Assembly (NCBI RefSeq): GCF_003367175.1
Contig: NZ_QRGA01000004.1
Span: 1 to 64,000 of the forward strand
DNA: 64,000 nt
Direction of reading: 5' to 3'
From: Trinickia dinghuensis
Lineage (GTDB): Bacteria > Pseudomonadota > Gammaproteobacteria > Burkholderiales > Burkholderiaceae
Shown here: in pieces, positions 9,077 to 18,024 of the stretch
Layout: each line of letters opens with the position of its first letter
Position numbering within the stretch: the stretch's first letter is position 1
Notes under the pieces: generated by a model
Databases searched by the model: none
What the model was told of the DNA's origin: nothing
Seen by the model: only the letters and a program-made list of their open reading frames with translations
Translations under genes and position numbers: made by a program

Positions 9077-9277
9077 GTGGCTGTCAAATCGCCCTGTATC
9101 AACCTGTGCGCGTTCGAGGGCAAGACCGGGCTCTGCACCGGCTGCTACCGAACGCGTGAGGAAGCCCGCGACTGGAAAAAGATGACGGACCATCGACGTC
9201 GCCAGATCATCAATGAAAAAAACCGGCGACAGACGAAGCTGACGCGTGAAGCACCGCAAACGTCGAAACAGAACTGA
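9077..9277 (+). CDS. DUF1289 small cysteine-rich protein
   Basis: This 66-residue protein begins with GTG three bases after the dmeF stop, so it is translationally linked. The N-terminal half contains SPCINLC and GLCTGCYRT, a four-cysteine arrangement typical of DUF1289, followed by a basic, lysine/arginine-rich tail. DUF1289 proteins probably bind a metal or Fe-S cluster, but no activity is established. Its place in a cobalt/nickel efflux operon is suggestive only, because the family also occurs elsewhere. Confidence 0.85.
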   Translation: MAVKSPCINLCAFEGKTGLCTGCYRTREEARDWKKMTDHRRRQIINEKNRRQTKLTREAPQTSKQN

Positions 9278-9386
9278 TAATGCGCACCCCTAACGCGGTC
9301 GCGCGAATGGCCGGAATATCCTGGGTCCAGCCGTCCAGGCTGCGCGGTACCGAACGACTGCAGTGGGTCGGTGCCTGCCATTGGGC

Positions 9387-9423
9387 GAAAAAAAAGAGGG
9401 CTCCTGCGATACGCGGGGAGCCC
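9387..9423 (-). terminator. Rho-independent terminator (minus strand)
   Basis: GGGCTCC (9398-9404) and GGAGCCC (9417-9423) pair, and on the minus strand the stem is followed by a T-run (the A-run at 9388-9395). It ends transcription of the lipoprotein gene at 9570-10283. The surrounding 9278-9569 stretch shows no gene. Confidence 0.75.
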
Positions 9424-9569
9424 GCTGCTCGCTGCCTGCATTTTGGTGTTTTGCAACGCGCTTACCCTTCCGGCCGTTAGCGATCCAACTGCCGACTGTT
9501 GTCGGTTTTGATTATGCCAAAAAACGGACCGTGTTCTTACCGTTGAACCCAAGGCCGTCGACCTTATGC

Positions 9570-10283
9570 TCAATACATCCAGTCACCTCCGTCTATTTTC
9601 GAGGCGAGAATGCTTTCGGTGAGTTGACGCGATACCGCCGTTCCATAGGTCGTCGGGTCGGTTTGCGGAGTCCAGAACAGCTTCGCGACGATGCCTGTGC
9701 CCTTCAGGTCCGGACAAACGTCATGCAGCGCGCCGGCTGCGATTTGCCACGGCGCAGCGCCGAGCTTGCTGGCGTTATCGGCGGCTTGTTGTGCCGCTTG
9801 ATCTGCTGCCTGCGCTGCGGCGACTTGATCCGGGTGCGCGGCAAGATAGTCGTTTGCTGCCGACGAGCCGTCCGGGTGATAACCAGCGGCCAGTTCACCG
9901 GCCTCGACGAGTTGTTGTTTCGCATCGGCATCGGCTCGAAGCGCCTTCGCCTTGCTGGCGGCGTTGATGTAGTTGGCGACAGCCGCTTTTACATCGGGAA
10001 TGTCGTCGAGAGAGATGGTGTAGCTCACCTTGATGCGGTCCTGCGTCCAGTCGCGCTCAACGTCGCTTCCGTTAAGGTCTGTTCCCTTCTGCACCCAGTG
10101 CTTAGGTTCATCGCCTTCACGGGTAAAGTCGCTCAGGTGGACGTAGTCGCAGCCAGACAGATTGGCGTCGAACCGCGCCTTGATGTTGCTGGTCGATGGA
10201 CCGTCATTGCCGCATGCGGCGAGCAGTGTGATAAGCGAAACGCATAACGCGATACTTGCGAATTTCATCGAAGCTATCTTCAT
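9570..10283 (-). CDS. Secreted lipoprotein of unknown function
   Basis: The start chosen here (MKIASMKFASIALCVSLITL, preceded by AAGGAC) gives 237 residues with a signal peptide ending in the lipobox LAAC at about residues 21-24, so the mature protein is lipid-anchored. A longer upstream frame exists but would bury the signal peptide. The middle is rich in alanine and glutamine (residues about 125-175, repeated AAQAADQAAQQAADNASK) and probably a helical coil. A C-terminal part has a few tryptophans and two cysteines. No family is recognised. It has its own terminator and lies downstream of another lipoprotein gene. Confidence 0.75.
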   Translation of the reverse strand: MKIASMKFASIALCVSLITLLAACGNDGPSTSNIKARFDANLSGCDYVHLSDFTREGDEPKHWVQKGTDLNGSDVERDWTQDRIKVSYTISLDDIPDVKAAVANYINAASKAKALRADADAKQQLVEAGELAAGYHPDGSSAANDYLAAHPDQVAAAQAADQAAQQAADNASKLGAAPWQIAAGALHDVCPDLKGTGIVAKLFWTPQTDPTTYGTAVSRQLTESILASKIDGGDWMY

Positions 10284-10354
10284 GGATTGGTCGTCCTTGG
10301 TCGTGAAGAGAAGGTCGGCTGCGCTTACGCGACCGACTCGTAAATGTGGGGATG

Positions 10355-10392
10355 CAAAGAAAGAGGGATTCGTGACCGTCCACGGATCCCTC
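10355..10392 (-). terminator. Rho-independent terminator after the large lipoprotein gene
   Basis: GAGGGAT (10363-10369) pairs with ATCCCTC (10386-10392). On the minus strand the stem is followed by TTTCTTT. It lies just past the stop of the 664-residue lipoprotein gene. Confidence 0.7.
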
Positions 10393-10429
10393 GCGCTTGA
10401 TAAGCGACTACGATGGCGAAACAGGCGGC

Positions 10430-12424
10430 TTACGGATGCCCGTACTGCCAGGTATTGCTGTAGAAGCCGCTCGCGGTTTGCCATCCCAACTGGACGTAAG
10501 CCGTCGAGTCGGGATTCGTGGCTCGCGAAATTTCATCGACCATGCCGGACAGCGTTTGGGTGTAGTTCGTCCCGCTCACAGTCGGCGCAGCAGTGCTGAC
10601 TGCAGAGTTCGGTTGCGCGCGATAGCTTTCAACGCCGCTCATGAACTGTTCGGCGGACAACGTACGAAATGCCAGCGAGGGATTTGGGTAGCTGGCGGCT
10701 TGCGGCACTGTCCAATCAACATTCGCCGTTACGAGACTCGTCACCGCAGTATCGGGCCCGCCTGATGTCAGAAAATCCGCAATGATGTCGCTGCCAAGCG
10801 TCTGCCATGGAACGTTTGTGCCGGATGCCGCGGCTGCGATCGGCGCGGTGTTCAGTACGGTCAACGGCGCGCCGAATTGGGTACCGGCCTGATCATAGAG
10901 CGTCACCGTATACGCGCCGAACTGCTGGATCTGCGAAAGATCCATGGGCGCGGAAGCGTAGTCAGGCGTAGTGGGAACCGTAACGCTGTTGCCGGTCAGC
11001 CCGGTCCAATCCCACTTGAACTCCGATGTGATGCCGCCATTCGGCGCGACTGTGCCGCTTGAGATCCCCGCACCGTTCAAGGCACAGGGTGCCGACGAAC
11101 AGTCGTAGATGGGTTCAGCCGCAGGCTGTGAGGTGAAGAGCAGGCTGTTGCCGATAGTGCCGGTGAGTCCGCTCGTCAGAATCGCGCCCGAGGCGGGCAG
11201 GCCCGGCCCCTTTACCAACGCCGAAACGACGTAGCTGCTGCCACTCGTGATGCCATGCGGGATCTGGATGTTGAGGCCCGATTCGTAGCGGTTGTTCGCT
11301 GCGTCCGCTGAATCGGTGTACTGCAGGCGGCCAACGAACGACGCGATCGAGATGGCGTACTGTTCCTGATCGCCGATGATGTCCCAACCGCTAGCGGTCT
11401 TTTGCACGACATCTGCTATGAAGTTTTGATTGCCGCTTGCGTCGGTATAGATGAGATCGACCAACGCTGCCGGATTAGTGACCGCGGGCAGCGTGCCAGC
11501 AGGCAAGAAGGCGAGCGTCTTGATACCGGTAAGCATGGCGCCCGTCGCAAACAAGCTGGGATGGCTCGTTTGCATAGTGGCGTTGCCATTATTCAGGTAG
11601 CTCGCATCAACAGCCGTTGAGCACGCCGAAGCGGTAGCAGCCATGCAGGAGCTCAGCGACATTTGCAGGCTCGCCAGGTAGTTCGCGGGTTGGCTCGGCG
11701 CCGAGAGCGGCGCCAAAACTGTCGTCGTGCTATTGAGCGGAATCGGCGCACTCGAATTCGCGAGGCTCGTGATTTGCAGTCCCGTGCCGGTCGTTGAAGG
11801 GGTGACGGCGATGGAATCGATGACCGAGTCGGCGCCTGTCTGATTGGGCGAAAACGCCGTCGCAATGGGATCGAAGCTCGATGCAACGCCGTTGGCCGAC
11901 AGGATCGGTGCAAGCGCCGTGTCGAGTGTTGCTTCCGCCGTCGAAATAGCGGACGGCGTAATCGCCGAAGTATTGCTCGAAAGATCGGCCGGATTGCCCG
12001 AAGCCGTCATGAGGGCGGCGACCGCGGTGGTCAAAGGAGTGACGTTCGCGGTCACCGGCGCACCGCTCGAGGTATTCGAGCTCGCCACTACCGAATAGAG
12101 CGTGGTGGACGCACCGGACGGATCGGTCGCGGTGATCAGGAAGGGGGCGGTGAGCCCCGAAAGGGACACGCTATACGTGCCGTTACTGCCAGACGTGGCG
12201 GTGGCCGTTTTGCCGCTGGCGTCGATGACCGTGACGGCGGCGTTCGTGAGCGCGGCGCCCACGGCCACGGTCCCGGTCATCGAACTGGCGGCGGTCGTTG
12301 TCGGCTGGCTTGTTGTCGATGTGTTGGAGCTGCTACCGCCTCCACCTCCGCACGCGGTAAGTGCAGCCCCGACCGCTGCGACGATTGCCAGTCTTGCGAA
12401 CCCCTTGGTGTGATTCGTTCTCAC
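10430..12424 (-). CDS. Large secreted lipoprotein with carboxypeptidase-regulatory-like N-terminal domain
   Basis: This 664-residue protein starts with a basic signal peptide and lipobox LTAC at about residues 22-25, followed by GGGGGSSS and a Ser/Thr-rich linker. Residues about 48-105 (MTGTVAVGAALTNAAVTV, then GKTATATSGSNGTYSVSLSG) form a beta-sandwich of the carboxypeptidase-regulatory type. The remainder is serine/threonine/alanine-rich with no catalytic motif that I recognise. Burkholderia genomes carry several such surface lipoproteins of unknown role. It is probably monocistronic, with a terminator at 10355-10392. Confidence 0.8.
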   Translation of the reverse strand: MRTNHTKGFARLAIVAAVGAALTACGGGGGSSSNTSTTSQPTTTAASSMTGTVAVGAALTNAAVTVIDASGKTATATSGSNGTYSVSLSGLTAPFLITATDPSGASTTLYSVVASSNTSSGAPVTANVTPLTTAVAALMTASGNPADLSSNTSAITPSAISTAEATLDTALAPILSANGVASSFDPIATAFSPNQTGADSVIDSIAVTPSTTGTGLQITSLANSSAPIPLNSTTTVLAPLSAPSQPANYLASLQMSLSSCMAATASACSTAVDASYLNNGNATMQTSHPSLFATGAMLTGIKTLAFLPAGTLPAVTNPAALVDLIYTDASGNQNFIADVVQKTASGWDIIGDQEQYAISIASFVGRLQYTDSADAANNRYESGLNIQIPHGITSGSSYVVSALVKGPGLPASGAILTSGLTGTIGNSLLFTSQPAAEPIYDCSSAPCALNGAGISSGTVAPNGGITSEFKWDWTGLTGNSVTVPTTPDYASAPMDLSQIQQFGAYTVTLYDQAGTQFGAPLTVLNTAPIAAAASGTNVPWQTLGSDIIADFLTSGGPDTAVTSLVTANVDWTVPQAASYPNPSLAFRTLSAEQFMSGVESYRAQPNSAVSTAAPTVSGTNYTQTLSGMVDEISRATNPDSTAYVQLGWQTASGFYSNTWQYGHP

Positions 12425-12520
12425 TTTTTCGTTTCCTTCTAACGATGCTCCACTAAAGCGGGAGCTTTGCTTTCAACAACCAATCGGCCCACGGGCCGCG
12501 CGGCGGCACTTCCTTGGCTA

Positions 12521-12778
12521 TCAATCGCGCCAGCCCGCCGTTCTCTCGTCAGCCTGCAACTCTTCCCAGCAGGCTAAGAACACGCGCTTTCCGATGACGC
12601 CCGTGTTGCGCAGAGCCAAGAGGCGCTGCCGCCGCACGTGGACCGGCTGCGAGCGATCCCCGGCCGCCTTCCAGACCGCGTCGACAAGCGTCTGCCAGGC
12701 GACGCGCCGCTGATACAGGTAAAGCCCGGCACGAGGCCGAGCAGGTTTTCGAAAAGCGGAAAATGAGAGAGAGGCGAG
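12521..12778 (-). other. In-frame open stretch downstream of the glycine-zipper gene
   Basis: After the TGA ending the gene at 12779, the same frame stays open for 85 codons to a TGA at 12521 and encodes a protein-like segment (GLYLYQRRVAWQTLVDAVW, then ALRNTGVIGKRVFLACWEEL). It has no ATG and no ribosome-binding site. It is either the tail of a gene truncated at its 5' end or a former C-terminal extension cut off by a stop codon. No family is recognised. Confidence 0.3.
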
Positions 12779-13240
12779 TCAGTCGGGGCGAACCGTGAAG
12801 GTGCGTCCGCAGGCAAGGCAGCGCCAGTTGTTGAGCACTTTCACGTCGAGTGCTTCGCCGAACGCGGCACCTGTGGCGCAGCCAGCGGCACCGGCGACGA
12901 GCCCGGCGAGGATCGCGCCGGCAAAGCCGCCGCATGCCGCGCCGAGGGGACCGGCGATGATCCCGACAGCCGCGCCCACTTCTGCGCCGGAGAGTGCAGC
13001 TGCGATTGCGCCGGTAGCGCCGGCCGCGGCGCCCACCGCACCAAAGATTCGTCGCGCGATGTGCCGTTGTGCGGTTCGCGGAGAGTCGCCTGCTGGACAG
13101 GGGGGGACTGTATCGTTTGCGTCCGAATGAACGTACGAGTCGTGGTTGTCCCGAGCACGTAGCTGTCGCAGCTGGTTTGCGTCAGGCGACCAGTCGTCTT
13201 CTTCGTCGTCGAACGGAACGAATCGAGGACGGTCATGCAT
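12779..13240 (-). CDS. Glycine-zipper membrane protein with C-terminal CxxC
   Basis: The start MHDRPRFVPFDDEEDDW gives 153 residues. The first 55 are acidic and hydrophilic; residues about 65-130 are almost only Gly, Ala, Ile and Val with GxxxG spacing (AVGIIAGPLGAACGGFAGA), typical of glycine-zipper membrane or pore-forming segments. The C-terminus ends NNWRCLACGRTF, a single CxxC. Its start overlaps the stop of the small gene 13233-13361 by 8 bases, implying translational coupling. The function is unknown; glycine zippers occur in outer-membrane and stress lipoproteins and in small pore-forming peptides. Confidence 0.65.
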   Translation of the reverse strand: MHDRPRFVPFDDEEDDWSPDANQLRQLRARDNHDSYVHSDANDTVPPCPAGDSPRTAQRHIARRIFGAVGAAAGATGAIAAALSGAEVGAAVGIIAGPLGAACGGFAGAILAGLVAGAAGCATGAAFGEALDVKVLNNWRCLACGRTFTVRPD

Positions 13241-13361
13241 GGACGACGACCTCGTGCCGAATCTTGTCCACGTACTTGCAGTGGCATACGGCAACGACGA
13301 CACCGCCCACAAACGCTAGAGAAAAGGAGATTAGGTAATCGAGAGGGGAGAGGGGAAGCAT
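13233..13361 (-). CDS. Small single-pass membrane protein (42 aa)
   Basis: The ATG at 13361 is preceded by AGGAG at a 7-base spacing, one of the best ribosome-binding sites in this region. The frame encodes 42 residues: MLPLSPLDYLISFSL begins a hydrophobic helix through VGGVVVAVCHC, followed by a short charged tail (KYVDKIRHEV). The stop codon overlaps the start of the glycine-zipper gene. It is probably an inner-membrane peptide; it could be a partner or an immunity-type protein for the downstream membrane protein, but there is no homology evidence. Confidence 0.5.
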   Translation of the reverse strand: MLPLSPLDYLISFSLAFVGGVVVAVCHCKYVDKIRHEVVVHA

Positions 13362-14068
13362 CGTTTGACTCCTGACGAAGAGAACGACGCCAACACGAAG
13401 TTATGCTGGCGAAGCCGCTAAGAGGTATGCGGCTCGCGACGGTGATATATGGCCCAGTTTTTTTTGAATCGACGTATGACGTTGCAGATCGTCAACTGCT
13501 TTGATCGCGTTTTCCCCCCTCGTCCACGGGCGGCCCCGTGCGACCCGAATCGCGCTCGAGATTGATGTCCGACATGGAAGGCGCGAGATGCGAGTACAGT
13601 CGCAGCGCGACAGGCCATTCCCGACACGTCAACATCGGGCGGCGTCTAGCCTGTTGGGGCTCGCCTGTCTGCGCTGGTGCGCCAGTCGCCTACTCATCCT
13701 GATTGCGCAGCGCGCAGACTAGCGACCATTTCCAGCTGTTGCTCGGAGTTTGTTGAAGAAGATTCGACGGGTGTGTCGAGTGACTTGCCGAAGGCGAAGG
13801 ATCATTCGGTCTGCGCCAGCGATTTGGTGACGGATATTTGTAGGATGATTCTAGCCTGGTGGATTTGATTGAAACACTGCCGGCCGCGGGTCTACGCGGC
13901 ACTCGCGCATCTGTCCGGCACACTCGGTCGTGTGACAGAGTGGGATCACTCAATAGTCCCGGGAAATGCCTGATTGAAAATCATCTAGCGGGCATCCCAC
14001 CGTCGTTCTGGCGGGAGATGGGGTTAAAGTGAGTTTGCCAAAACCGCTTTAACCGGAGGAAGCTCATT
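13362..14068. other. Long intergenic stretch, no gene seen
   Basis: No frame has both a start with a ribosome-binding site and a recognisable product. The left part is likely the promoter of the small membrane-protein pair. Confidence 0.5.
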
Positions 14069-14179
14069 ATGAACTATAGCGGCGTTGCCCTGCATTCGAA
14101 CAAACGCGTGGTGAGCGTGATCGACGAAACGGACCGTGGTCGCCGCCGGGCGATTGTTTCGATTGGTTCTCAACCGTGA
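14069..14179 (+). pseudogene. 5' remnant of an IS110-family transposase gene
   Basis: The ATG at 14069 follows GGAGGA and begins MNYSGVALHSNKRVVSVIDE, closely matching the start of IS110-family DEDD transposases (M-x-Y-x-G-x-D-L-H-S-x-N, here with Asp replaced by Ala at the first catalytic position). The frame stops after 36 residues instead of roughly 340, and the following bases do not continue the family. It is a dead insertion-sequence fragment and marks past rearrangement just upstream of the ABC transporter operon. Confidence 0.6.
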
Positions 14180-14614
14180 GGTGAGAGTAGAGGCGATCTT
14201 ACGCGACAGGTCGGAATTTACAGGCTGGCTGTTCGAGCGAAATATCCTTGCTCGTGTGCAGACGGGCCATCTGGCAGCTGATCGGTAGCATATCGATGGC
14301 CCGTCACCTGCTGCTTCGCGGGATCGATCTGGCACTCCGGATCGAGGTGCCGAATATGTTGGCATAGGTGTCAACCCTCAAACATATTGACTGGCAGGGT
14401 TCCGTGGCCGGAACTCTGCGCCACTCCGCGCTATTCGATTGGAAGGCTGCATATTTAGACAGCCACTAATACCCGGTTTCGCATAATCGAATTCCGAGTC
14501 GTTTTTGACGTAGGCAACCTTCATTCACTCGTGCCCCGGCATGGGTGTCACACGAAGGTGGCGGCCAATGACCAAGGCGCGCCCCACATCGAAGCCTGCT
14601 CTTTGGAGATGGTT

Positions 14615-15730
14615 ATGAATGGCCGGAAAGTATTGAATGGGATGAGTGTTGCAATCGGCGTCGGCGGGGTGGCGCTGCTTTATGCCGTGTCGGCGAATGC
14701 GAGTCTCAACGTTGGGGTCGCCGGACCGATGACGGGCGAGTACGCATCGGGTGGCGAGCAGTTCAGGAGGGGTGCCGAGCAGGCGGTGAAGGATATCAAT
14801 GCGGCTGGCGGCGTTCTGGGCCAACAGCTGAACCTGATCGTCGGCGACGATGTGTGTGATCCGAAGCAGGCGGTTTCGGTCGCCAACGACTTCGTCAACA
14901 AGAAGGTCGTATTCGTCAACGGCCACTGGTGTTCCAGTTCGACGTTGCCCGCGTCGGATGTTTACAACGACGCGCAGATTCCCGAAATTACCGTCTCGAC
15001 GAACCCGACGATCACAGAGCGTGGAATCAAGGGCTTGTTCCGCATTACGGGGCGCGACGATCAGCAGGGCTCCGTTACGGCCGCCTATATCGCGGGCCAC
15101 TTCAAAGGCAAGAAAATTGCCGTCATCGACGACAAGACCGCTTACGGTGGCGGTCTGGCCGACGAAATTGCAAAAGGGCTCGCGGCAAGGCAGATACCTG
15201 TTGCATTGCGTCAGTCCATCACGGCGGGCGAGCTCGATTACTCCGGATTGATCAGCAAGTTGAAGGTCGCCGGTGTGCAGGTTCTGGCCTACGGCGGCTA
15301 CTACCAGGAAGTCGCGCTTATCCTGCGTCAGGCCGCGCAGGCCGGTCTCGATCTGAGGGTAATCGGCGGTGACACGCTCAGCAACAACGAACTGGTGAGT
15401 GCGGCGGGGCCACAAATCAACAGGGTGCTGTTCACGTTTCCGCCTGATCCACGCAAGAGTGCAGCTGCGTCGAAGGTTGTGGCTGCCTTCCGGGCACAGA
15501 AGATCGAGCCGGAGGGTTACATGCTCTATTCGTATGCTGCCATGCAGGCGTACGCCGAGGCCGCAAAGCGTGCGAAAAGCACTGACTACGCCGCGGTAGT
15601 CAAGCAACTCCATGACGGTACGTTCGACACCGTCGTCGGTCAGCTGAAATTCGATTCGAAAGGGGATCTGAAGAATCCGGGTTACGTCGTCTACAAATGG
15701 AACGGCAACAGCTACGACTACGTCAAGTGA
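14615..15730 (+). CDS. Branched-chain amino acid-type ABC transporter substrate-binding protein
   Basis: The chosen start (MNGRKVLNGMSVAIGV, with GGAG six bases upstream) gives 371 residues with a signal peptide cleaved after about SANA. The mature sequence is a type I periplasmic-binding-protein fold (LNVGVAGPMTGEYASGGEQF, GDDVCDPKQAVSVANDFV, STNPTITERG), as in LivJ/LivK. It is the first gene of a five-gene importer operon. Family members bind amino acids, but also aromatic acids, amides and urea, so the ligand is not fixed by sequence; the adjacent catabolic genes point to an unusual amino acid or carboxylate. Confidence 0.9.
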   Translation: MNGRKVLNGMSVAIGVGGVALLYAVSANASLNVGVAGPMTGEYASGGEQFRRGAEQAVKDINAAGGVLGQQLNLIVGDDVCDPKQAVSVANDFVNKKVVFVNGHWCSSSTLPASDVYNDAQIPEITVSTNPTITERGIKGLFRITGRDDQQGSVTAAYIAGHFKGKKIAVIDDKTAYGGGLADEIAKGLAARQIPVALRQSITAGELDYSGLISKLKVAGVQVLAYGGYYQEVALILRQAAQAGLDLRVIGGDTLSNNELVSAAGPQINRVLFTFPPDPRKSAAASKVVAAFRAQKIEPEGYMLYSYAAMQAYAEAAKRAKSTDYAAVVKQLHDGTFDTVVGQLKFDSKGDLKNPGYVVYKWNGNSYDYVK

Positions 15731-15817
15731 TGCGGCTGCAAGCACATATTGCATGAAGGGCGCGGCGGACCACACCACATGGAATGCCGCGCTGCAACTA
15801 GATGTATCGGAGAAGCT

Positions 15818-16735
15818 ATGAGTCAGGCGTTACAGCAGCTGATCAATGGTTTGACCTTGGGGGCGATATACGGTCTGATCGCAATCGGCTATACGATGGT
15901 CTACGGCATCATCGGGATGATCAACTTCGCTCACGGAGACATCTACATGGTGAGCGCGTTCATTGCCGTGACATGCCTCACGCTGCTCGGTTCGAGCGGC
16001 GTTTCTTCTGTGGTGCTCGCTATTGGCGTGACGTTGATTGTCTCGATCGTGCTGACGTCTACGTTCGGTTGGACGGTCGAACGGGTCGGCTACCGCCCGC
16101 TGCGCGGCTCGAATCGCCTTGCGCCGCTGATTTCGTCGATCGGTCTGTCGATCTTCCTGCAGAACATGGTTCAACTCACACAGGGCGCACGCGTCAAGTC
16201 GATTCAACCTGCCGTTACTGGCGGCATCAATATACCGATGGGCAGCGCGGGTCACGATGTCTATCTGTCGAATATCCAGATTCTGATCGTCATCGTGACG
16301 ATCGCGCTGATGGGCGCATTCACGTTGTTCATCCACAAAACTTCGTTCGGTAGGCAGCAACGCGCGTGCGAACAGGATCAACGCATGACGCGATTCCTTG
16401 GTTACGACGCGGACCGCATCATCTCGGTGACGTTCATGATTGGCGCCGGACTTGCTGCTGTCGCCGGCGTAATGGTCACGCTCTATTACGGTGTTGTCGA
16501 CTTCTCGATCGGCTTCATTGCTGGCATCAAGGCATTCACGGCGGCGGTGCTCGGCGGCATTGGCTCGATTCCCGGTGCGATGCTGGGTGGTGTCATTATC
16601 GGCCTGATCGAGGCGTTCTGGTCGGCTTATCTGTCGCCGGAATACAAGGACGTGGCGACGTTCGTGATCCTGATCGTGTTCCTGATGTTCCGGCCGTCCG
16701 GGCTGCTCGGCCGCCCAGAGGTGGAGAAAGTCTGA
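15818..16735 (+). CDS. livH: Branched-chain amino acid-type ABC permease LivH
   Basis: This 305-residue inner-membrane permease has about eight helices. The start MSQALQQLINGLTLGAIYGL is the standard LivH N-terminus, followed by IGMINFAHGD near residue 37. The EAA-like cytoplasmic loop reads FGRQQRACEQDQRMTRFLGY, slightly unlike the common FGRACRACAED form, but the frame is intact. Its stop overlaps the livM start by one base (TGATG). Confidence 0.92.
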   Translation: MSQALQQLINGLTLGAIYGLIAIGYTMVYGIIGMINFAHGDIYMVSAFIAVTCLTLLGSSGVSSVVLAIGVTLIVSIVLTSTFGWTVERVGYRPLRGSNRLAPLISSIGLSIFLQNMVQLTQGARVKSIQPAVTGGINIPMGSAGHDVYLSNIQILIVIVTIALMGAFTLFIHKTSFGRQQRACEQDQRMTRFLGYDADRIISVTFMIGAGLAAVAGVMVTLYYGVVDFSIGFIAGIKAFTAAVLGGIGSIPGAMLGGVIIGLIEAFWSAYLSPEYKDVATFVILIVFLMFRPSGLLGRPEVEKV

Positions 16736-18024
16736 TGAGCACGACGATGTCCAAGCAAGTCAATCTTCCATTTCGCATTCGCGACGCGCTGGGCGCGGCG
16801 ATTGTTGCCGCCGTTGTCGGACTGCCGATGCTCGGGCTGACGACTCACGACGGCTCAGGTGGCCTTCAGGTGCAGACCCGTTGGCCGTTGCTCGGTGCCT
16901 TTGTGATCGCCGCGTTTGTCGGGCGCATGGCACTGCAGTGTCTGCTGGAATATGTTGCGACTATCCGGAAGGGGCGCGTACAGAAGGGCAAGCAGGCCGT
17001 GGTGTCTTCGTCGAGGCTGACGTGGATCGGGACATGTGCCGTCGCATTCGCGATCGTGTTGCCGGCGTTGTTCTCCGGCAATCGCTACGTGGTCGATACG
17101 GCGACGACGGTGCTGATCTACGTGATGCTCGGCTGGGGGCTGAACGTGGTCGTCGGCCTGGCAGGCCTGCTCGATTTGGGGTACGTCGCGTTCTATGCGG
17201 TGGGGGCTTATTCGTACGGATTGCTGTCGACCCATTTTGGTCTCGGATTCTGGGAAGTCCTGCCGATCGCGGGTGGTCTCGCCGCCGCTTTCGGGGTGAT
17301 CCTCGGCTATCCGACGCTGCGCTTGCGAGGTGACTATCTCGCGATCGTCACGCTCGGCTTCGGAGAGATCATCCGGCTCATACTGATCAACTGGAGTGAC
17401 GTTACCGGTGGGCCGAACGGCGTCTCTTCTATTCCGAAGCCGACGTTTTTCGGGCTGCCGATGCAAGCGTCGGCAGACGGACCGACCTTCTCAAGTCTGT
17501 TCGGTATCGGCTACTCGCCGCAGCAGCGGATCGTGTTTCTCTACTACCTGATCCTCGGGATGGCACTGCTTACGAACCTGTTTGTTTCGCGCCTGCGCCG
17601 GCTGCCTATCGGTCGGGCATGGGAAGCGATCAGGGAGGACGAGATTGCTTGCAAGGCGATGGGGCTTAACGTAACGAACATCAAGTTGTCTGCGTTCGCG
17701 ATCGGAGCGATGCTCGCCGGATTTGCCGGTGTGTTCTTCGCCGCGCGCCAAGGCTTCATCTCCCCGGAGAGCTTCACGTTCTCGGAATCGGCCACGATTC
17801 TTGCGATTGTCGTCCTGGGTGGCATGGGTAGCCAGCTGGGCGTCGTATTTGCGGCTGCTGTGCTCGTAGTGCTTCCCGAACTCGGAAGGGATTTCTCTGA
17901 CTATCGCATGCTGCTGTTCGGTCTTGCGATGGTATTAATCATGATCGTGCGGCCCGGTGGGCTGATCAGTCATCGTCGCGCAACGATCACGGCACCTGTG
18001 GAGGGCAAGTGGTGGATCCGATGA
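16735..18024 (+). CDS. livM: Branched-chain amino acid-type ABC permease LivM
   Basis: This 429-residue protein starts at the ATG overlapping the livH stop. It carries about ten membrane helices, with GLNVVVGLAGLLDLGYVAFY near residue 135 and the ABC-coupling loop PIGRAWEAIREDEIACKAMG near residue 290, both hallmarks of LivM. An N-terminal extension of about 100 residues with extra helices precedes the conserved core, as in many LivM proteins. Its stop overlaps the livG start (ATGA). Confidence 0.92.
   Translation: MSTTMSKQVNLPFRIRDALGAAIVAAVVGLPMLGLTTHDGSGGLQVQTRWPLLGAFVIAAFVGRMALQCLLEYVATIRKGRVQKGKQAVVSSSRLTWIGTCAVAFAIVLPALFSGNRYVVDTATTVLIYVMLGWGLNVVVGLAGLLDLGYVAFYAVGAYSYGLLSTHFGLGFWEVLPIAGGLAAAFGVILGYPTLRLRGDYLAIVTLGFGEIIRLILINWSDVTGGPNGVSSIPKPTFFGLPMQASADGPTFSSLFGIGYSPQQRIVFLYYLILGMALLTNLFVSRLRRLPIGRAWEAIREDEIACKAMGLNVTNIKLSAFAIGAMLAGFAGVFFAARQGFISPESFTFSESATILAIVVLGGMGSQLGVVFAAAVLVVLPELGRDFSDYRMLLFGLAMVLIMIVRPGGLISHRRATITAPVEGKWWIR

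Noticed and set aside
9363-10247. 294-codon plus-strand frame
   Set aside because: It is antisense to a gene with signal peptide, lipobox and its own terminator; no recognisable product.
14525-15778. Long minus-strand open frame of about 417 codons
   Set aside because: It is antisense to the substrate-binding protein gene; arginine/histidine-rich shadow composition and no family resemblance.
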